Assembly (NCBI RefSeq): GCF_900187385.1
Contig: NZ_FYEY01000001.1
Location: 1,612,001-1,676,000 of the forward strand
DNA: 64,000 nucleotides
Source: Streptomyces sp. 2114.4
GTDB lineage: Bacteria > Actinomycetota > Actinomycetes > Streptomycetales > Streptomycetaceae
Reading direction: 5' to 3'
The translations under genes were made by a program, and so were the position numbers. Of the stretch, positions 25,077 to 35,449 are shown piece after piece. Below the pieces are notes generated by a model that was not told the DNA's origin, made no database searches, and worked only from the letters and a program-made list of their open reading frames with translations. The number at the start of each line of letters is the position of its first letter. The stretch's first letter is position 1.

Positions 25077-26759
25077 ATGGTTACCGACACCGGCCGGGCG
25101 GACCTGCGGCCCCCCGGGGCGCGGCGCCGCGGGTCGGTGCTGGTCGACTGGCTGACGACCACCGACCACAAGAAGATCGGGCACCTCTATCTGATCACCG
25201 CGTTCGGCTTCTTCCTGGTGGGAGGTCTGCTGGCGCTGGTGATGCGCGCCGAACTGGCCCGGCCGGGGCTGCAGATCATCGACGCGGAGCAGTTCAACCA
25301 GGCGGTGACCATGCACGGCACGATCATGCTGCTGCTCTTCGCCACCCCCGCATTCGCCGGTTTCGCCAACGAGATCATGCCGTTGCAGATCGGCTCGCCC
25401 GATGTGGCCTTCCCACGGCTGAACATGTTCTCGTACTGGCTCTTCCTCTTCGGCGGCCTGATCGTGCTGGGCAGTTTCCTCACCCCGTTCGGCGGCCCGG
25501 CCTTCGGGTGGACGGCCTACGCCCCGCTGAACTCGATGGTCCGCTCCCCCGGCGTCGGCGCCGATATGTGGATCATGGGGCTGGCGCTGACCGGCTTCGG
25601 CACCATCCTCGGTGCCGTCAACTTCATCACCACGATCATCGTGCTGCGGGCGCCCGGGATGACGATGTTCCGGATGCCGGTGTTCACCTGGAACATCCTC
25701 TTCACCTCGGTCCTGGTGCTGATGGCGTTTCCCGTGCTGGCGGCGGCGCTGCTGGTGCTGGAGGCGGACCGGCAGTTCGGGTCGGTGGTGTTCGAGGCGC
25801 AGTGGGGCGGTGCGCTGCTGTGGCAGCACCTGTTCTGGTTCTTCGGCCATCCCGAGGTCTACATCATCGCGCTGCCGTTCTTCGGCATCATCACGGAGAT
25901 CATCCCGGTCTTCTCCCGCAAGCCGATCTTCGGCTACGTGATGCTGATCGGGGCGACGATGGCCATCACGGCCCTGTCGGTGATGGTCTGGGCACACCAC
26001 ATGTTCGCGACGGGGGCGGTGCTGCTGCCGTTCTTCTCCCTCATGTCGTTCCTGATCGCGGCGCCGACCGGGGTGAAGTTCTTCAACTGGATCGGCACCA
26101 TGTGGCACGGCTCGGTGTCCTTCGAGACGCCGATGCTGTGGTCGGTGGGATTCCTGGTGAGCTTTCTGTTCGGCGGGCTGACCGGCGTCATCCTCGCCTC
26201 CCCGCCGATGGACTTCCACGTCACCGACACCTACTTCGTCGTCGGCCACTTCCACTACGTCGTCTTCGGAACGGTCGTCTTCGCCACCTACGCGGGCTTC
26301 TACTTCTGGTGGCCGAAATTCACCGGCAAGATGCTCGACGAGCGACTGGGAAAGATCCACTTCTGGACACTGTTCGTCGGCTTCCACACCACGTTCCTCG
26401 TCCAGCACTGGCTGGGCGTGGAAGGCATGCCGCGGCGCTATGCCGACTATCTCGCCGCCGACGGCTTCACGGCCCTCAACACCCTCTCCACCGTCGGCTC
26501 CTTCCTGCTGGGCCTGTCCACGCTGCCGTTCCTCTACAACGTCTGGAAGACCACCCGCCACGGCTCCCGGATCACCGCGGACGACCCCTGGGGCTTCGGC
26601 CGCTCCCTGGAGTGGGCGACCTCCTCGCCGCCGCCGCGGCACAACTTCACGACTCTTCCGAAGATCCGTTCCGAGGCCCCCGCCTTCGATCTGCACCATC
26701 CGGAGGTGGGGAAGCAGCCGACGGCGGCGCCGCCAGTGCCCGGGAGAGCCGGTCCCTGA
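25077..26759 (+). CDS. ctaD: Cytochrome c oxidase subunit I (orphan copy)
   Basis: 560 residues with 12 membrane segments. All key residues are visible: His80 (MHGTIM, heme a), GHPEVY (His258, Glu260, Tyr262: CuB ligand, proton channel and cross-linked Tyr), His307-His308 (AHHMF, CuB) and His391/His393 (VVGHFHYV, hemes a3 and a). It should be catalytically complete. Genes for subunits II, III and IV are not adjacent, so it must borrow them from the main cta locus or work with unknown partners. ATG at 25077 with a weak ribosome site. Its last 113 bases overlap the convergent WYL gene. Confidence 0.92.
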   Translation: MVTDTGRADLRPPGARRRGSVLVDWLTTTDHKKIGHLYLITAFGFFLVGGLLALVMRAELARPGLQIIDAEQFNQAVTMHGTIMLLLFATPAFAGFANEIMPLQIGSPDVAFPRLNMFSYWLFLFGGLIVLGSFLTPFGGPAFGWTAYAPLNSMVRSPGVGADMWIMGLALTGFGTILGAVNFITTIIVLRAPGMTMFRMPVFTWNILFTSVLVLMAFPVLAAALLVLEADRQFGSVVFEAQWGGALLWQHLFWFFGHPEVYIIALPFFGIITEIIPVFSRKPIFGYVMLIGATMAITALSVMVWAHHMFATGAVLLPFFSLMSFLIAAPTGVKFFNWIGTMWHGSVSFETPMLWSVGFLVSFLFGGLTGVILASPPMDFHVTDTYFVVGHFHYVVFGTVVFATYAGFYFWWPKFTGKMLDERLGKIHFWTLFVGFHTTFLVQHWLGVEGMPRRYADYLAADGFTALNTLSTVGSFLLGLSTLPFLYNVWKTTRHGSRITADDPWGFGRSLEWATSSPPPRHNFTTLPKIRSEAPAFDLHHPEVGKQPTAAPPVPGRAGP

Positions 26760-27684
26760 TCTCCCGTATACGGCTCTGCAGCTCCGGCGGCTCGCGGACC
26801 TCGAAGTCGAATCCGGTCAGCACGATGTGGAGCACCATCAGCTCCAGGCTGTGCGCCCCCGTACGCAGCAGACAGGACTGCTCGTCGACGGCTTCGAGCG
26901 TCCCCGCGGCCGGGCCGATGCGCTCCGCGGCGCGCTCCAGCGGGGCGTGCAGCAGCACGGTGGCCTGCCGGGCGTAGACCCGGGTGGAGATGCCCCGGGA
27001 GACATACGCGGCGAGATCCGGCGCCGGCGGCGGGCGGGGCGTGAAGCGCGGCCCGTGCGGCGGGGTGGGGGTGAGGCGGTCGACCCGGTAGGTGCGCCAG
27101 TCCGCACGGTCCACGTCCCAGGCGACGAGGTACCAGTGGCGCCGGGCGCAGACGAGGCGGTGCGGCTCCACGATGCGGCGGGAGCAGGTGCCGTCGTGGG
27201 TGGTGTAGTCGAAGCGGAACTGCCGGCAGTCGCGGCAGGCGTGCGCGAGCTCGGTGAGGAGGTTCGGGTCCACCCGGGGGCCGCCGCTGCCGGGCAGCGG
27301 GACCGTGAAGGCGTTCAGCGCACCGATCTGGCGCTGCAGCCGGTGCGGCAGCACCTGCTCCAGCTTGGCCAGCGCGCGTACGGAGGACTCCTCGATGCCC
27401 TCGACGCCGCCCACCGCGGCGGTGCGCAGCCCGACCGCGACCGCCACCGCCTCCTCGTCGTCGAGCAGCAGCGGCGGGAGTTCGGCACCGGCGCCGAGCC
27501 GGTAGCCGCCGGCCGTCCCCGGCGCGGAGTGGACGGGGTAGCCCAGCTCGCGCAGCCGGTCGATGTCCCGGCGCACCGTGCGCGGGGTGACGTCGAGCCG
27601 GTCGGCGAGCTCCGCGCCGGACCACTCCCGGTGGGCCTGCAGCAGCGAGAGCAGGCGGAGCAGACGTGCCGAGGTCTCCAACAT
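26647..27684 (-). CDS. WYL-domain transcriptional regulator
   Basis: 345 residues. An N-terminal winged HTH ([45 protein letters not shown]), then a WYL domain ([26 protein letters not shown]) and a WCX-type C-terminus ([26 protein letters not shown]). These sense ligands, often nucleic acids. The last ~30 residues ([16 protein letters not shown]...) are translated from DNA antisense to the ctaD 3' end and are unlike the family, so the original stop was probably lost. The ATG at 27684 has no clear ribosome site. Confidence 0.85.
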   Translation of the reverse strand: MLETSARLLRLLSLLQAHREWSGAELADRLDVTPRTVRRDIDRLRELGYPVHSAPGTAGGYRLGAGAELPPLLLDDEEAVAVAVGLRTAAVGGVEGIEESSVRALAKLEQVLPHRLQRQIGALNAFTVPLPGSGGPRVDPNLLTELAHACRDCRQFRFDYTTHDGTCSRRIVEPHRLVCARRHWYLVAWDVDRADWRTYRVDRLTPTPPHGPRFTPRPPPAPDLAAYVSRGISTRVYARQATVLLHAPLERAAERIGPAAGTLEAVDEQSCLLRTGAHSLELMVLHIVLTGFDFEVREPPELQSRIREIRDRLSRALAAPPSAASPPPDGADRRRGPRNGSSEES

Positions 27685-27756
27685 GGCCCGAGTTTCGCAG
27701 CCTTTGCGGACAGCCGCGGTCCTCGATGCGTCACCGGGACCGCGGGCGCCGCTCCG

Positions 27757-28734
27757 TCAGTTCCCGGCAGGCCCCGCGACCCGGACGGCCAGGTCGTTGT
27801 CGAGCGTGTAATACGGGCCGATCCGCAGCTCTTCCGCCGCGGCCGGCACCGGTAGCGCGGGGTAGCTGAAGACCTGCTTCTTGTCGGCCACATCGTCCAG
27901 GAGTCGGGCGATGCGCACCGGCCGGGCGCCCTCGGCGGGGCGCAGCCACAGGTCCCAGGGCTCGCTGCCCTGCTGCCACCGGCCGGCCAGCTCCTCATAG
28001 GGCAGCGTGAAGGTGAACCCGGAACCCTCGACGGTCAGTGGGACGGTGACCGTGACCGGTGCGGCGTCCGGGGTGCCCGGGGCGCGGCGCGACCGCGCCT
28101 CGGCGCGGGCACCGGAGCCCGGCACGGTGCCGTAGAGCCGGCCGGAGACCGTCAGGCCGTCGGGCGCGACAAGGATGTCACCGGCTTCGGCGTGCGGACC
28201 GCGCAGCCAGCTGCGCAGCGCGAGGTTGCCGAACTTGGTCGCGTACGGGATGCGCACACCGAGCCGGCCGATGCCCGCCAGCGGCCTGCGGTCGACCAGT
28301 GACCGCAGGTCGTTGAGGCCCGGCAGCAGGCGCCGCGGGTCCCGGCCGTCGCCGAGGTCGGCGTAGGCGTTCCAGCGGCCCTCGGCGAGGGAGACGGTGC
28401 TGGGCAGCACGGCGCGCAGGCGTCCGGCGCCGTTCGGGCCGAGCGGCAGCCGTACCTCGTCGTCCGCACCGTCGCCGCCGCGCAGCCGCAGCACCAGCGC
28501 CGCGCTCCAGGCGGTGGGGGTGTCGTGGGGGACGTTCAGGTCGAAGGTGAGGCCGCCCGCGGAGTCCGCGATGCAGTCGGCCCGCAGTGCGACCGGCTCC
28601 GCCTCCGTCGCCCGCTCCCCCGTCCGCTCGGGGCCCGGGGTGTGCGCGCTCACCGGAACTCCGGGTTTCTGATCAATGGCAGCGGGCTCCTTCATCTCGT
28701 CTCCGGTCACGGTCAGTTGGCTCGACGCCGTCAT
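27757..28734 (-). CDS. Conserved hypothetical protein coupled to a glycosyltransferase
   Basis: 325 residues, no membrane segment or signal peptide. The sequence is mostly beta-rich (LTFDLNVPHDTPTAWSAALVLRLRGGD, DLWLRPAEGARPVRIARLLDD, PYYTLDNDLAVRVAG), suggesting tandem beta-sandwich modules, but no named family was recognised. Its start overlaps the stop of the upstream glycosyltransferase (ATGA at 28734-28731), so the two are co-translated and probably work on the same glycan. Similar proteins in streptomycetes are sometimes labelled transferase, for which I see no motif. Confidence 0.7.
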   Translation of the reverse strand: MTASSQLTVTGDEMKEPAAIDQKPGVPVSAHTPGPERTGERATEAEPVALRADCIADSAGGLTFDLNVPHDTPTAWSAALVLRLRGGDGADDEVRLPLGPNGAGRLRAVLPSTVSLAEGRWNAYADLGDGRDPRRLLPGLNDLRSLVDRRPLAGIGRLGVRIPYATKFGNLALRSWLRGPHAEAGDILVAPDGLTVSGRLYGTVPGSGARAEARSRRAPGTPDAAPVTVTVPLTVEGSGFTFTLPYEELAGRWQQGSEPWDLWLRPAEGARPVRIARLLDDVADKKQVFSYPALPVPAAAEELRIGPYYTLDNDLAVRVAGPAGN

Positions 28735-29990
28735 ACCGTCCGCACCCCTCTCATCGCGGCGCGGGCCGCATCCTTGGTGGCGTATGCGCCGCCGAGCAGG
28801 GCTCCCCGGGCGCGGTGCAGGCTGCCGCGCAGCCGGTGGCCCCGCCTGCGGGCGAGCAGTTCGGCGAAGAGCTCTTCATGGCGTTCCGCGACCGTGGCGG
28901 GGTCGAAGCGGGCGGATGAGGCCAGCGCGGCCGCGCCCATCCGCTTGCGGGCGTCATCGTCGTTGATCAGCGTGAGCAGCGAGGCGGACAGCGCCTCCGG
29001 GTTGCCGACCGGGACCAGCTTGCCGTCCACCCCGTCGTCGATGATCTCGCCGGGGCCGTGCGGGCAGTTGGTGGCGACGACCGGCAGGCCGCAGCGCATG
29101 GCCTCGACGATGGTCATCCCGAAGGACTCCAGGCTGGAGGAGACCGCCGCGATCGAGCCCTTGGCCCACTCGGGCTCCAGGGGGTTGGCCGGGCCCATCA
29201 GGAAGACGTGGTTGTACAGGCCGAGTTCGTCGATCAGGGCGCGCAGCGCGGCCTTCTCGGCGCCGCCGCCGTATATCCGCAGCCGCCAGTCGGGGCGCTC
29301 GGCGACGACATGGGCGAAGGCGCGGATGAGGACGTCATAGCGCTTGACGCGGGTGAGCCGGCCGGCCGCGACGACCCACTTGCCGCTGCCGTCCGCGGGC
29401 GCGAGAGCGGGCGCCGGCACGCTGTTGGGCACCGACTCGACCCGCACACCGGGCAGCCGCAGTGTGCGGCGGTAGGCACGGGCGTCGGCCTCGGTGACGG
29501 TGGTGACCGCGTCGAGGCGCGGATAGGCGCTGCGCAGTGCGAGTTTGAGCGCCTTGCTGTGGGTGTCCAGGGTCAGGTGCTCCTGGCCTATCCGGACCGG
29601 GCCGCGGCGCGCCTGCTTGGCGATGTGCACATTGAGACCGGGCCGGGTGCCGACCACCACGTCCGTCTCCATCCGGCGCAGATGCTGGGCTATCCGGCCG
29701 TCGGTGAGCTCGCTGTACTGGCCGAACCGGTTCTCGGCGGCGGGAAATATCCTGGCCGGGCGGGCGTGCGCGGGGTCCGCGCCCTCGTAGGCGGGGCTGT
29801 TCTCCCTGAGGTCCACGAGGTGCCGCAGCGCGACGCGCGGGCCGAGGTCGAAGACCGGGGCGTCGCGGTGGCGCAGTACGGACACGATCTCGACCTCGTG
29901 CTGCTCGGCGAGCGTACGCGCGAGGTTGAACGTCGTCCGGATCGTCCCCCCGATGCCGTAGGCATTGTGAATCAGGAATGAGATGTGCAT
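28731..29990 (-). CDS. GT4-family glycosyltransferase
   Basis: 419 residues with a GT-B fold. The N-terminal MHISFLIHNAYGIGGTIRTTFNLARTLA is the acceptor-side Rossmann unit with the glycine loop. KWVVAAGRLTRVKRYDVLIRAFAHV starts the donor domain, and ESFGMTIVEAMRCGLPVVAT is the E-x7-E motif binding the nucleotide sugar. It is a retaining enzyme. It is first gene of a two-gene unit with the hypothetical protein. The ATG follows GGGGAC. The C-terminal basic helix (RRRGHRLRGSLHRARG) may associate with membrane. Confidence 0.9.
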   Translation of the reverse strand: MHISFLIHNAYGIGGTIRTTFNLARTLAEQHEVEIVSVLRHRDAPVFDLGPRVALRHLVDLRENSPAYEGADPAHARPARIFPAAENRFGQYSELTDGRIAQHLRRMETDVVVGTRPGLNVHIAKQARRGPVRIGQEHLTLDTHSKALKLALRSAYPRLDAVTTVTEADARAYRRTLRLPGVRVESVPNSVPAPALAPADGSGKWVVAAGRLTRVKRYDVLIRAFAHVVAERPDWRLRIYGGGAEKAALRALIDELGLYNHVFLMGPANPLEPEWAKGSIAAVSSSLESFGMTIVEAMRCGLPVVATNCPHGPGEIIDDGVDGKLVPVGNPEALSASLLTLINDDDARKRMGAAALASSARFDPATVAERHEELFAELLARRRGHRLRGSLHRARGALLGGAYATKDAARAAMRGVRTV

Positions 29991-30147
29991 CCGTCCCCGT
30001 GTCCCCTGGTCTTCCGTTCCGGTCTCCCCGTGGGATGCGTCGCGCCCCCCTCCCGATGGCGCGACACATCCCCCTGCGAACGGTAGGACCGCGAAAGCCG
30101 GTTCCTGGTTGGGCCTTTCGCCAACTTGTTCCGCAAAAGTTAGGTCA

Positions 30148-30990
<843 letters not shown>

Positions 30991-31151
30991 TTATGTGACC
31001 GCTTCTGAGGCGGCTTTCCACGGTTTTCCGCTGTGCGGGGATTGGTTCGATTCCGTTCCCGCCCTCGCGTGACTCCTGCCGCAGGTCACCCGTTGTCCTT
31101 GTACGAGCCGGGAGACCACCCGGCAGACGCACAGAGATCGAGGAGCCACCC

Positions 31152-31949
31152 GTGCCGCGCATGCTCGACGTCAGCGACGACGTTCGCGCCGAGATCGGCG
31201 ACGAAGAAGCCGACCGCCTGCTGGCCGGTGGCGACGCCCCCGGCAGCTACGACTGCACCTCCTGCCGGACCCCCGGGGACAGCGAGCAGGAGCGCACCAG
31301 CACCGTCCTGTTCGTGGGCGAGGAGACCGCGGTGCTCGCGTTCGCCCACGCCACCTGCATCCCCTCGCAGGTCGTCCCGGTGTCGGAGGAGCAGCTTCAG
31401 GGAGCCGTGCGCTCCATCACCGGCGAGGACGCCGCCCCCGAGATTCCCGCCCCGGCCGTCCCGCTCCCCACCACCCCGCGCCAGGCGACCCTCGGGATCA
31501 CCTGCGGTCTGGTGCTGGTCGAGGGCGACCTGCGCCCGGCCCTGGTGGTCGAGCCGGACGGCCCGATCGCCCGCCCCGGCTCGGCCGGCCCGGACGACGC
31601 CTTCCTTCCGCTGCTCCTGGAGCAGGGCTTCCACCCGGTGACGGACGTGGACCAGCTCCCCGGCCCGAACCCGGGCTGGTCCGCGCTGCTGGCCATGGGC
31701 AAGCTGCACGCCGTCCTGCAGCCGGGCGGCGTGGGCCAGCAGGCCGCCTGGTGGCAGGCCCACCAGCCGCTGGCCGTCTCCGACGGCTGGCGCGCCGCGG
31801 CCAACAAGGCGCAGTCGGTGCTGATGTACGCGGCGCCCGCGGGCTCCATCGGCCACCAGCCCCGCGAGGACCTGATGCGCGAGGCGCTGGAGAAGGCCGC
31901 GGCCAAGGGCACCCTGGTCGCCGCGGAGATGCCGCTGGCCGGCACCTGA
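31152..31949 (+). CDS. Conserved actinobacterial hypothetical protein
   Basis: 265 residues. GTG start 31152 follows AGGAG at 6 nt. No signal peptide or membrane segment. The N-terminal CTSCRTPGD with a later HATCIP could bind a metal ion (CxxC...HxxC). The rest is a long alpha/beta region without a family I can name. GC use is the same as its neighbours, so it looks long resident. It stands divergent from the Rpf-LysM gene. Confidence 0.75.
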   Translation: MPRMLDVSDDVRAEIGDEEADRLLAGGDAPGSYDCTSCRTPGDSEQERTSTVLFVGEETAVLAFAHATCIPSQVVPVSEEQLQGAVRSITGEDAAPEIPAPAVPLPTTPRQATLGITCGLVLVEGDLRPALVVEPDGPIARPGSAGPDDAFLPLLLEQGFHPVTDVDQLPGPNPGWSALLAMGKLHAVLQPGGVGQQAAWWQAHQPLAVSDGWRAAANKAQSVLMYAAPAGSIGHQPREDLMREALEKAAAKGTLVAAEMPLAGT

Positions 31950-32067
31950 CAGCCCCCGGCACCCGATCGCGGGGGCGGGACCGCCATTCCGGACGGTCAC
32001 GCCCTCGCGATCAGCCATTTCCGCACGAAAGCCGCATCCCGCGGCCGTCGGGGTCGTTGGCACAGAC

Positions 32068-32412
32068 GTGCACGCATACGACCCCTCCTCCCGCGCCCCG
32101 TACGCCCACCCGATCCCCGGCATGCGCCCGTCCTACGAACACCGGACGACGCACACCACGGACCATGGTTCGGCCACGCCGATCTATGACGCGCTGTACG
32201 CCGAGTACCGCCGCGCTTTCCGGGCCCTGCCCGGGGACCGTACGGACGAGCCGGAGCTCCCGGAGTCGCTGCGCGGTGCCGTGAACTGGAACCGTACGGC
32301 GGCGTCCGCGGGCCACTGGGAGGTCGTGAGCCGGCAGCCGTACCACCCGCGGGGCCATGTCCCGGCGGCGCTGCCACCGGCGCAGCGGGACGCCCGGCCG
32401 CACGGACACTGA
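32068..32412 (+). CDS. Small hypothetical protein
   Basis: 114 residues, hydrophilic, rich in His, Pro and Tyr (YDALYAEYRRAFRALPGDR is the only segment likely to be helical). GTG 32068 has a poor ribosome site; an ATG at 32122 is an alternative start. Codon use is genuine (GC-rich third positions). It converges with der 26 bases away. No function can be given. Confidence 0.55.
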   Translation: MHAYDPSSRAPYAHPIPGMRPSYEHRTTHTTDHGSATPIYDALYAEYRRAFRALPGDRTDEPELPESLRGAVNWNRTAASAGHWEVVSRQPYHPRGHVPAALPPAQRDARPHGH

Positions 32413-32437
32413 GCGGTCAGCGCGGCCCGGTCCGCCG

Positions 32438-33898
32438 CTACTTCTTCTTGCTGCGCTTCTCGCGCACCCGCACGGAGATGTGGATCGGCGTGCCGTCGAA
32501 GCCGAACTCCTCGCGCAGCCGCCGCTCGACGAAGCGGCGGTAGCCGGCCTCCAGGAAGCCGGAGGCGAACAGGACGAAGCGCGGCGGCTTGGTGCCCGCC
32601 TGGGTGCCGAAGAGGATGCGGGGCTGCTTGCCGCCGCGGATCGGGTGCGGGTGGGAGGCGACGATCTCACCGAGGAAGGCGTTCAGCCGCCCGGTGGGGA
32701 TCCGGGTCTCCCAGCCCTCCAGCGCGGTCTCGATCGCCGGGACCAGCTTCTCCATGTGCCGGCCGGTGCGCGCGGAGACGTTCACCCGCATCGCCCAGGG
32801 GATCTGCACGAGGTCCCGCTCGATCTCCCGCTCCAGGTAGAAGCGGCGCTCCTCGTCGAGGGTGTCCCACTTGTTGTAGGCGATGACCAGGGCGCGTCCG
32901 GCCTCCACGGCCATCGTGACGATGCGCTGGTCCTGGACGCTGATGGATTCGGACGCGTCGATCAGGACGACCGCGACCTCGGCCTTCTCGACGGCCGCCG
33001 CGGTGCGCAGCGAGGCGTAGTAGTCGGCGCCTTCCTGGAGGTGCACCCGGCGGCGGATACCGGCGGTGTCCACGAACTTCCAGGTCTTGCCGCCCAGTTC
33101 GATCATCTCGTCGACCGGGTCGCGGGTGGTGCCGGCCTGCTCGTTGACGACCACCCGCTCCTCGCCGGCGACCTTGTTCAGCAGCGACGACTTGCCGACG
33201 TTCGGCCGGCCGATCAGCGCGATCCGGCGGGGGCCGCCGAGGGCGGTGCCGAAGGTCTGCGCGGGGGCCTCGGGCAGCGCCTCCAGCGCGGCGTCGAGCA
33301 TGTCGCCGGTGCCCCGGCCGTGCAGCGCGGAGACCGGGTAGGGCTCGCCCAGGCCCAGCGACCACAGCATGGCGGCGTCGGCCTCGCCCGACGGGCCGTC
33401 GACCTTGTTGGCGACCAGGACGACGGGCTTGCCGGCCCGGCGCAGCAGCTTGACGACGGCCTCGTCGGTGTCGGTGGCGCCGACCTTGGCGTCGACCACG
33501 AAGACCACCGCGTCGGCGGCCTCGATGGCGAACTCGGCCTGCAGCGCCACGGAGGCGTCGATGCCGAGGACGTCCTGCTCCCAGCCGCCGGTGTCGACGA
33601 CCTTGAAGCGGCGGCCGTTCCAGTCGGCCTCGTAGGTGACACGGTCGCGGGTGACGCCCGGCTTGTCCTCGACGACCGCTTCCCGGCGGCCGATGATGCG
33701 GTTCACCAGGGTCGACTTGCCGACATTGGGGCGGCCGATGACGGCGAGGACGGGCAGCGGGCCGTGGCCGGCCGCGGCGATGTCGCCCTCGACCTCCTCG
33801 AGGTCGAAGCCCTCCTCCGCGGCGAGCTCCATGAACTCCGCGTACTCGGCGTCGCCCAGCGCACCGTGCTCGTCGCCGGCGGGGATCTGGTCGTTCAT
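32438..33898 (-). CDS. der: Ribosome-assembly GTPase Der (EngA)
   Basis: 486 residues, the usual size with two tandem G domains. First: [18 protein letters not shown]; second: [18 protein letters not shown]; then the KH-like C-terminal domain ([20 protein letters not shown]). It binds the 50S subunit during maturation. GAGGA precedes the ATG by 9 nt. Last gene of the leftward aroH-tyrA-cmk-plsC-der unit, 68 bases after plsC. An acidic N-terminal extension (~45 residues) is typical of actinobacteria. Confidence 0.97.
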   Translation of the reverse strand: MNDQIPAGDEHGALGDAEYAEFMELAAEEGFDLEEVEGDIAAAGHGPLPVLAVIGRPNVGKSTLVNRIIGRREAVVEDKPGVTRDRVTYEADWNGRRFKVVDTGGWEQDVLGIDASVALQAEFAIEAADAVVFVVDAKVGATDTDEAVVKLLRRAGKPVVLVANKVDGPSGEADAAMLWSLGLGEPYPVSALHGRGTGDMLDAALEALPEAPAQTFGTALGGPRRIALIGRPNVGKSSLLNKVAGEERVVVNEQAGTTRDPVDEMIELGGKTWKFVDTAGIRRRVHLQEGADYYASLRTAAAVEKAEVAVVLIDASESISVQDQRIVTMAVEAGRALVIAYNKWDTLDEERRFYLEREIERDLVQIPWAMRVNVSARTGRHMEKLVPAIETALEGWETRIPTGRLNAFLGEIVASHPHPIRGGKQPRILFGTQAGTKPPRFVLFASGFLEAGYRRFVERRLREEFGFDGTPIHISVRVREKRSKKK

Positions 33899-33966
33899 GA
33901 AGTCCGTTCCTCGTTCATCATCGTGATCGGTGGGCCGCTCGTCCGCGGCCCACTACTCAAGTCTCT

Positions 33967-34623
33967 TCAGCGCCCGGTCAGGCGCCTGGCCTGTGCCAGG
34001 TGGGCGGTCAGCCGCTCCTGGATCCGTACGGTCGCCTCGTCGAGCGCCTTACGGGTGCGCCGCCCGCTGCCGTCGCCCGCCGCGAAGGCGTCCCCGAAGA
34101 CGACATCGACGCGGGAGCGCAGCGGCGGCACGGCCGGTGTCAGCCGGCTGTGCCGCTCCGTGCTGCCGAGCACCGCCACCGGCACCACCGGGGCGCCTGA
34201 GCGCACCGCGAAGTACGCCAGGCCCGCGCGCAGGGAGGCGAAGTCGCCCTCGCCGCGGGTGCCTTCCGGGAAGATCCCCAGCACTCCGCCCCGGTCCAGT
34301 ACCCCGAGGGCGTCGGTGATCGCCTTGCGGTCGGCGGTCTCGCGGTCCACCTTCAGCTGCCCGATGCCCCGCAGGAACGGGTCCAGCGGGCCGACGAAGG
34401 CTTCCTTCTTGATCAGGAAGTGCACCGGCCGCGGCGCGGTGCCCATCAGCATCGGGCCGTCGATGCCGTGCGAGTGGTTGACGGCCAGGATCACCGGGCC
34501 GGACGGGGGCACCCGCCAGGAGCCCAGCACCCGCGGCCGCCACAGCCCGTACATCAGGCCGATGCCGATCCGCCGGCCGACCGCGGCGCCCGCCTCGCTC
34601 GGGGCTCCGCCGCTGTCGGTCAC
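33967..34623 (-). CDS. 1-acylglycerol-3-phosphate acyltransferase (PlsC-like)
   Basis: 218 residues. The acyltransferase motifs NHSHGID (H-x4-D) and FPEGTR are present, with GSTERHSRL as the later block. It makes phosphatidic acid from lysophosphatidate at the membrane. The GTG start (34623) overlaps the cmk stop as GTGA, so it is translationally coupled; a longer frame to 34680 would overlap cmk further and has no ribosome site. The Cmk-PlsC pairing is common in actinobacteria. Confidence 0.9.
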   Translation of the reverse strand: MTDSGGAPSEAGAAVGRRIGIGLMYGLWRPRVLGSWRVPPSGPVILAVNHSHGIDGPMLMGTAPRPVHFLIKKEAFVGPLDPFLRGIGQLKVDRETADRKAITDALGVLDRGGVLGIFPEGTRGEGDFASLRAGLAYFAVRSGAPVVPVAVLGSTERHSRLTPAVPPLRSRVDVVFGDAFAAGDGSGRRTRKALDEATVRIQERLTAHLAQARRLTGR

Positions 34624-35351
34624 CGGGCGACCCGCCCTGCCTTCTCGGCGCCGGCGCCCTCGATGAGGGTGACCACGCACTCGATGACCTGCTCCAGCGT
34701 GAGCTCGGTGGTGTCGACCTCGACGGCGTCGTCCGCCTTGGCCAGCGGGGAGGTCTTGCGGCCGGAGTCGGCGGCGTCCCGCTTGATCAGCGCCTCGCGG
34801 GTGGCGGCCAGGTCGGTGGCCTGCTGGGGGTCCTTGCCCTTGAGCTCACCGCTGCGGCGGGCCGCCCGCGCCTCCGGGGAGGCGGTGAGGAAGACCTTGA
34901 GGTCGGCGTCGGGCAGGACGGTGATGCCGATGTCCCGGCCCTCGACGACGATGCCGTGGGGGGCCTCGGCGGCGATGCTGCGCTGCAGATCGGTGATCAG
35001 GGTCCGCACCTCGGGCACGGCACTGACGGCGCTGACCGCGGCGGTGACCTCCTGGGTGCGGATCGGGCCCGCGGCGTCCAGGCCGTCGACCGTGATGGTC
35101 GGGGCGGCCGGGTCGGTGCCGGAGACGATCACGGGCTTGGCGGCGGCGTCGGCCACCGCGGTCGCGTCATTGACGTCGATGCCGTTGTTCAGCATCCACC
35201 AGGTGATCGCGCGGTACTGGGCGCCGGTGTCGAGGTAGCCGAGGCCGAGCTTGGCGGCGACGGCCTTGGACGTGCTGGACTTGCCCGTGCCTGCGGGGCC
35301 GTCGATGGCGACAATCACTGCTGCCGGGGCGGTCCGAGCGGCGGTTTCCAC
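34620..35351 (-). CDS. cmk: Cytidylate kinase
   Basis: 243 residues. P-loop GPAGTGKSS, LGYLDTGAQYRAITWWML (CMP site), VVEGRDIGITVLPDADLKVFLTA and KRDAADSGR are Cmk signatures. It phosphorylates CMP/dCMP. GTG 35351 is chosen because AAAGG lies about 10 nt before it; the upstream GTG at 35363 would abut that site. Overlaps plsC by 4 bases. A 98-base gap separates it from tyrA. Confidence 0.95.
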   Translation of the reverse strand: METAARTAPAAVIVAIDGPAGTGKSSTSKAVAAKLGLGYLDTGAQYRAITWWMLNNGIDVNDATAVADAAAKPVIVSGTDPAAPTITVDGLDAAGPIRTQEVTAAVSAVSAVPEVRTLITDLQRSIAAEAPHGIVVEGRDIGITVLPDADLKVFLTASPEARAARRSGELKGKDPQQATDLAATREALIKRDAADSGRKTSPLAKADDAVEVDTTELTLEQVIECVVTLIEGAGAEKAGRVAR

Positions 35352-35449
35352 GGTGACGAACACCTTTCTTGTACACGGGGCGGGGGTCCAAGGGCCACAA
35401 TGGCCCCGGACAAGGTTACTGGCTCACCCGCACGGCGCCGTCCACGGTG

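Noticed and set aside
31030..31070. tRNA-like T-loop GGTTCGATTCC
   Set aside because: Flanks do not pair as a T-stem and no acceptor or anticodon arms are present.
32357..34666. 769-codon plus-strand frame opposite der and plsC
   Set aside because: Antisense shadow; der and plsC have all their motifs on the minus strand.
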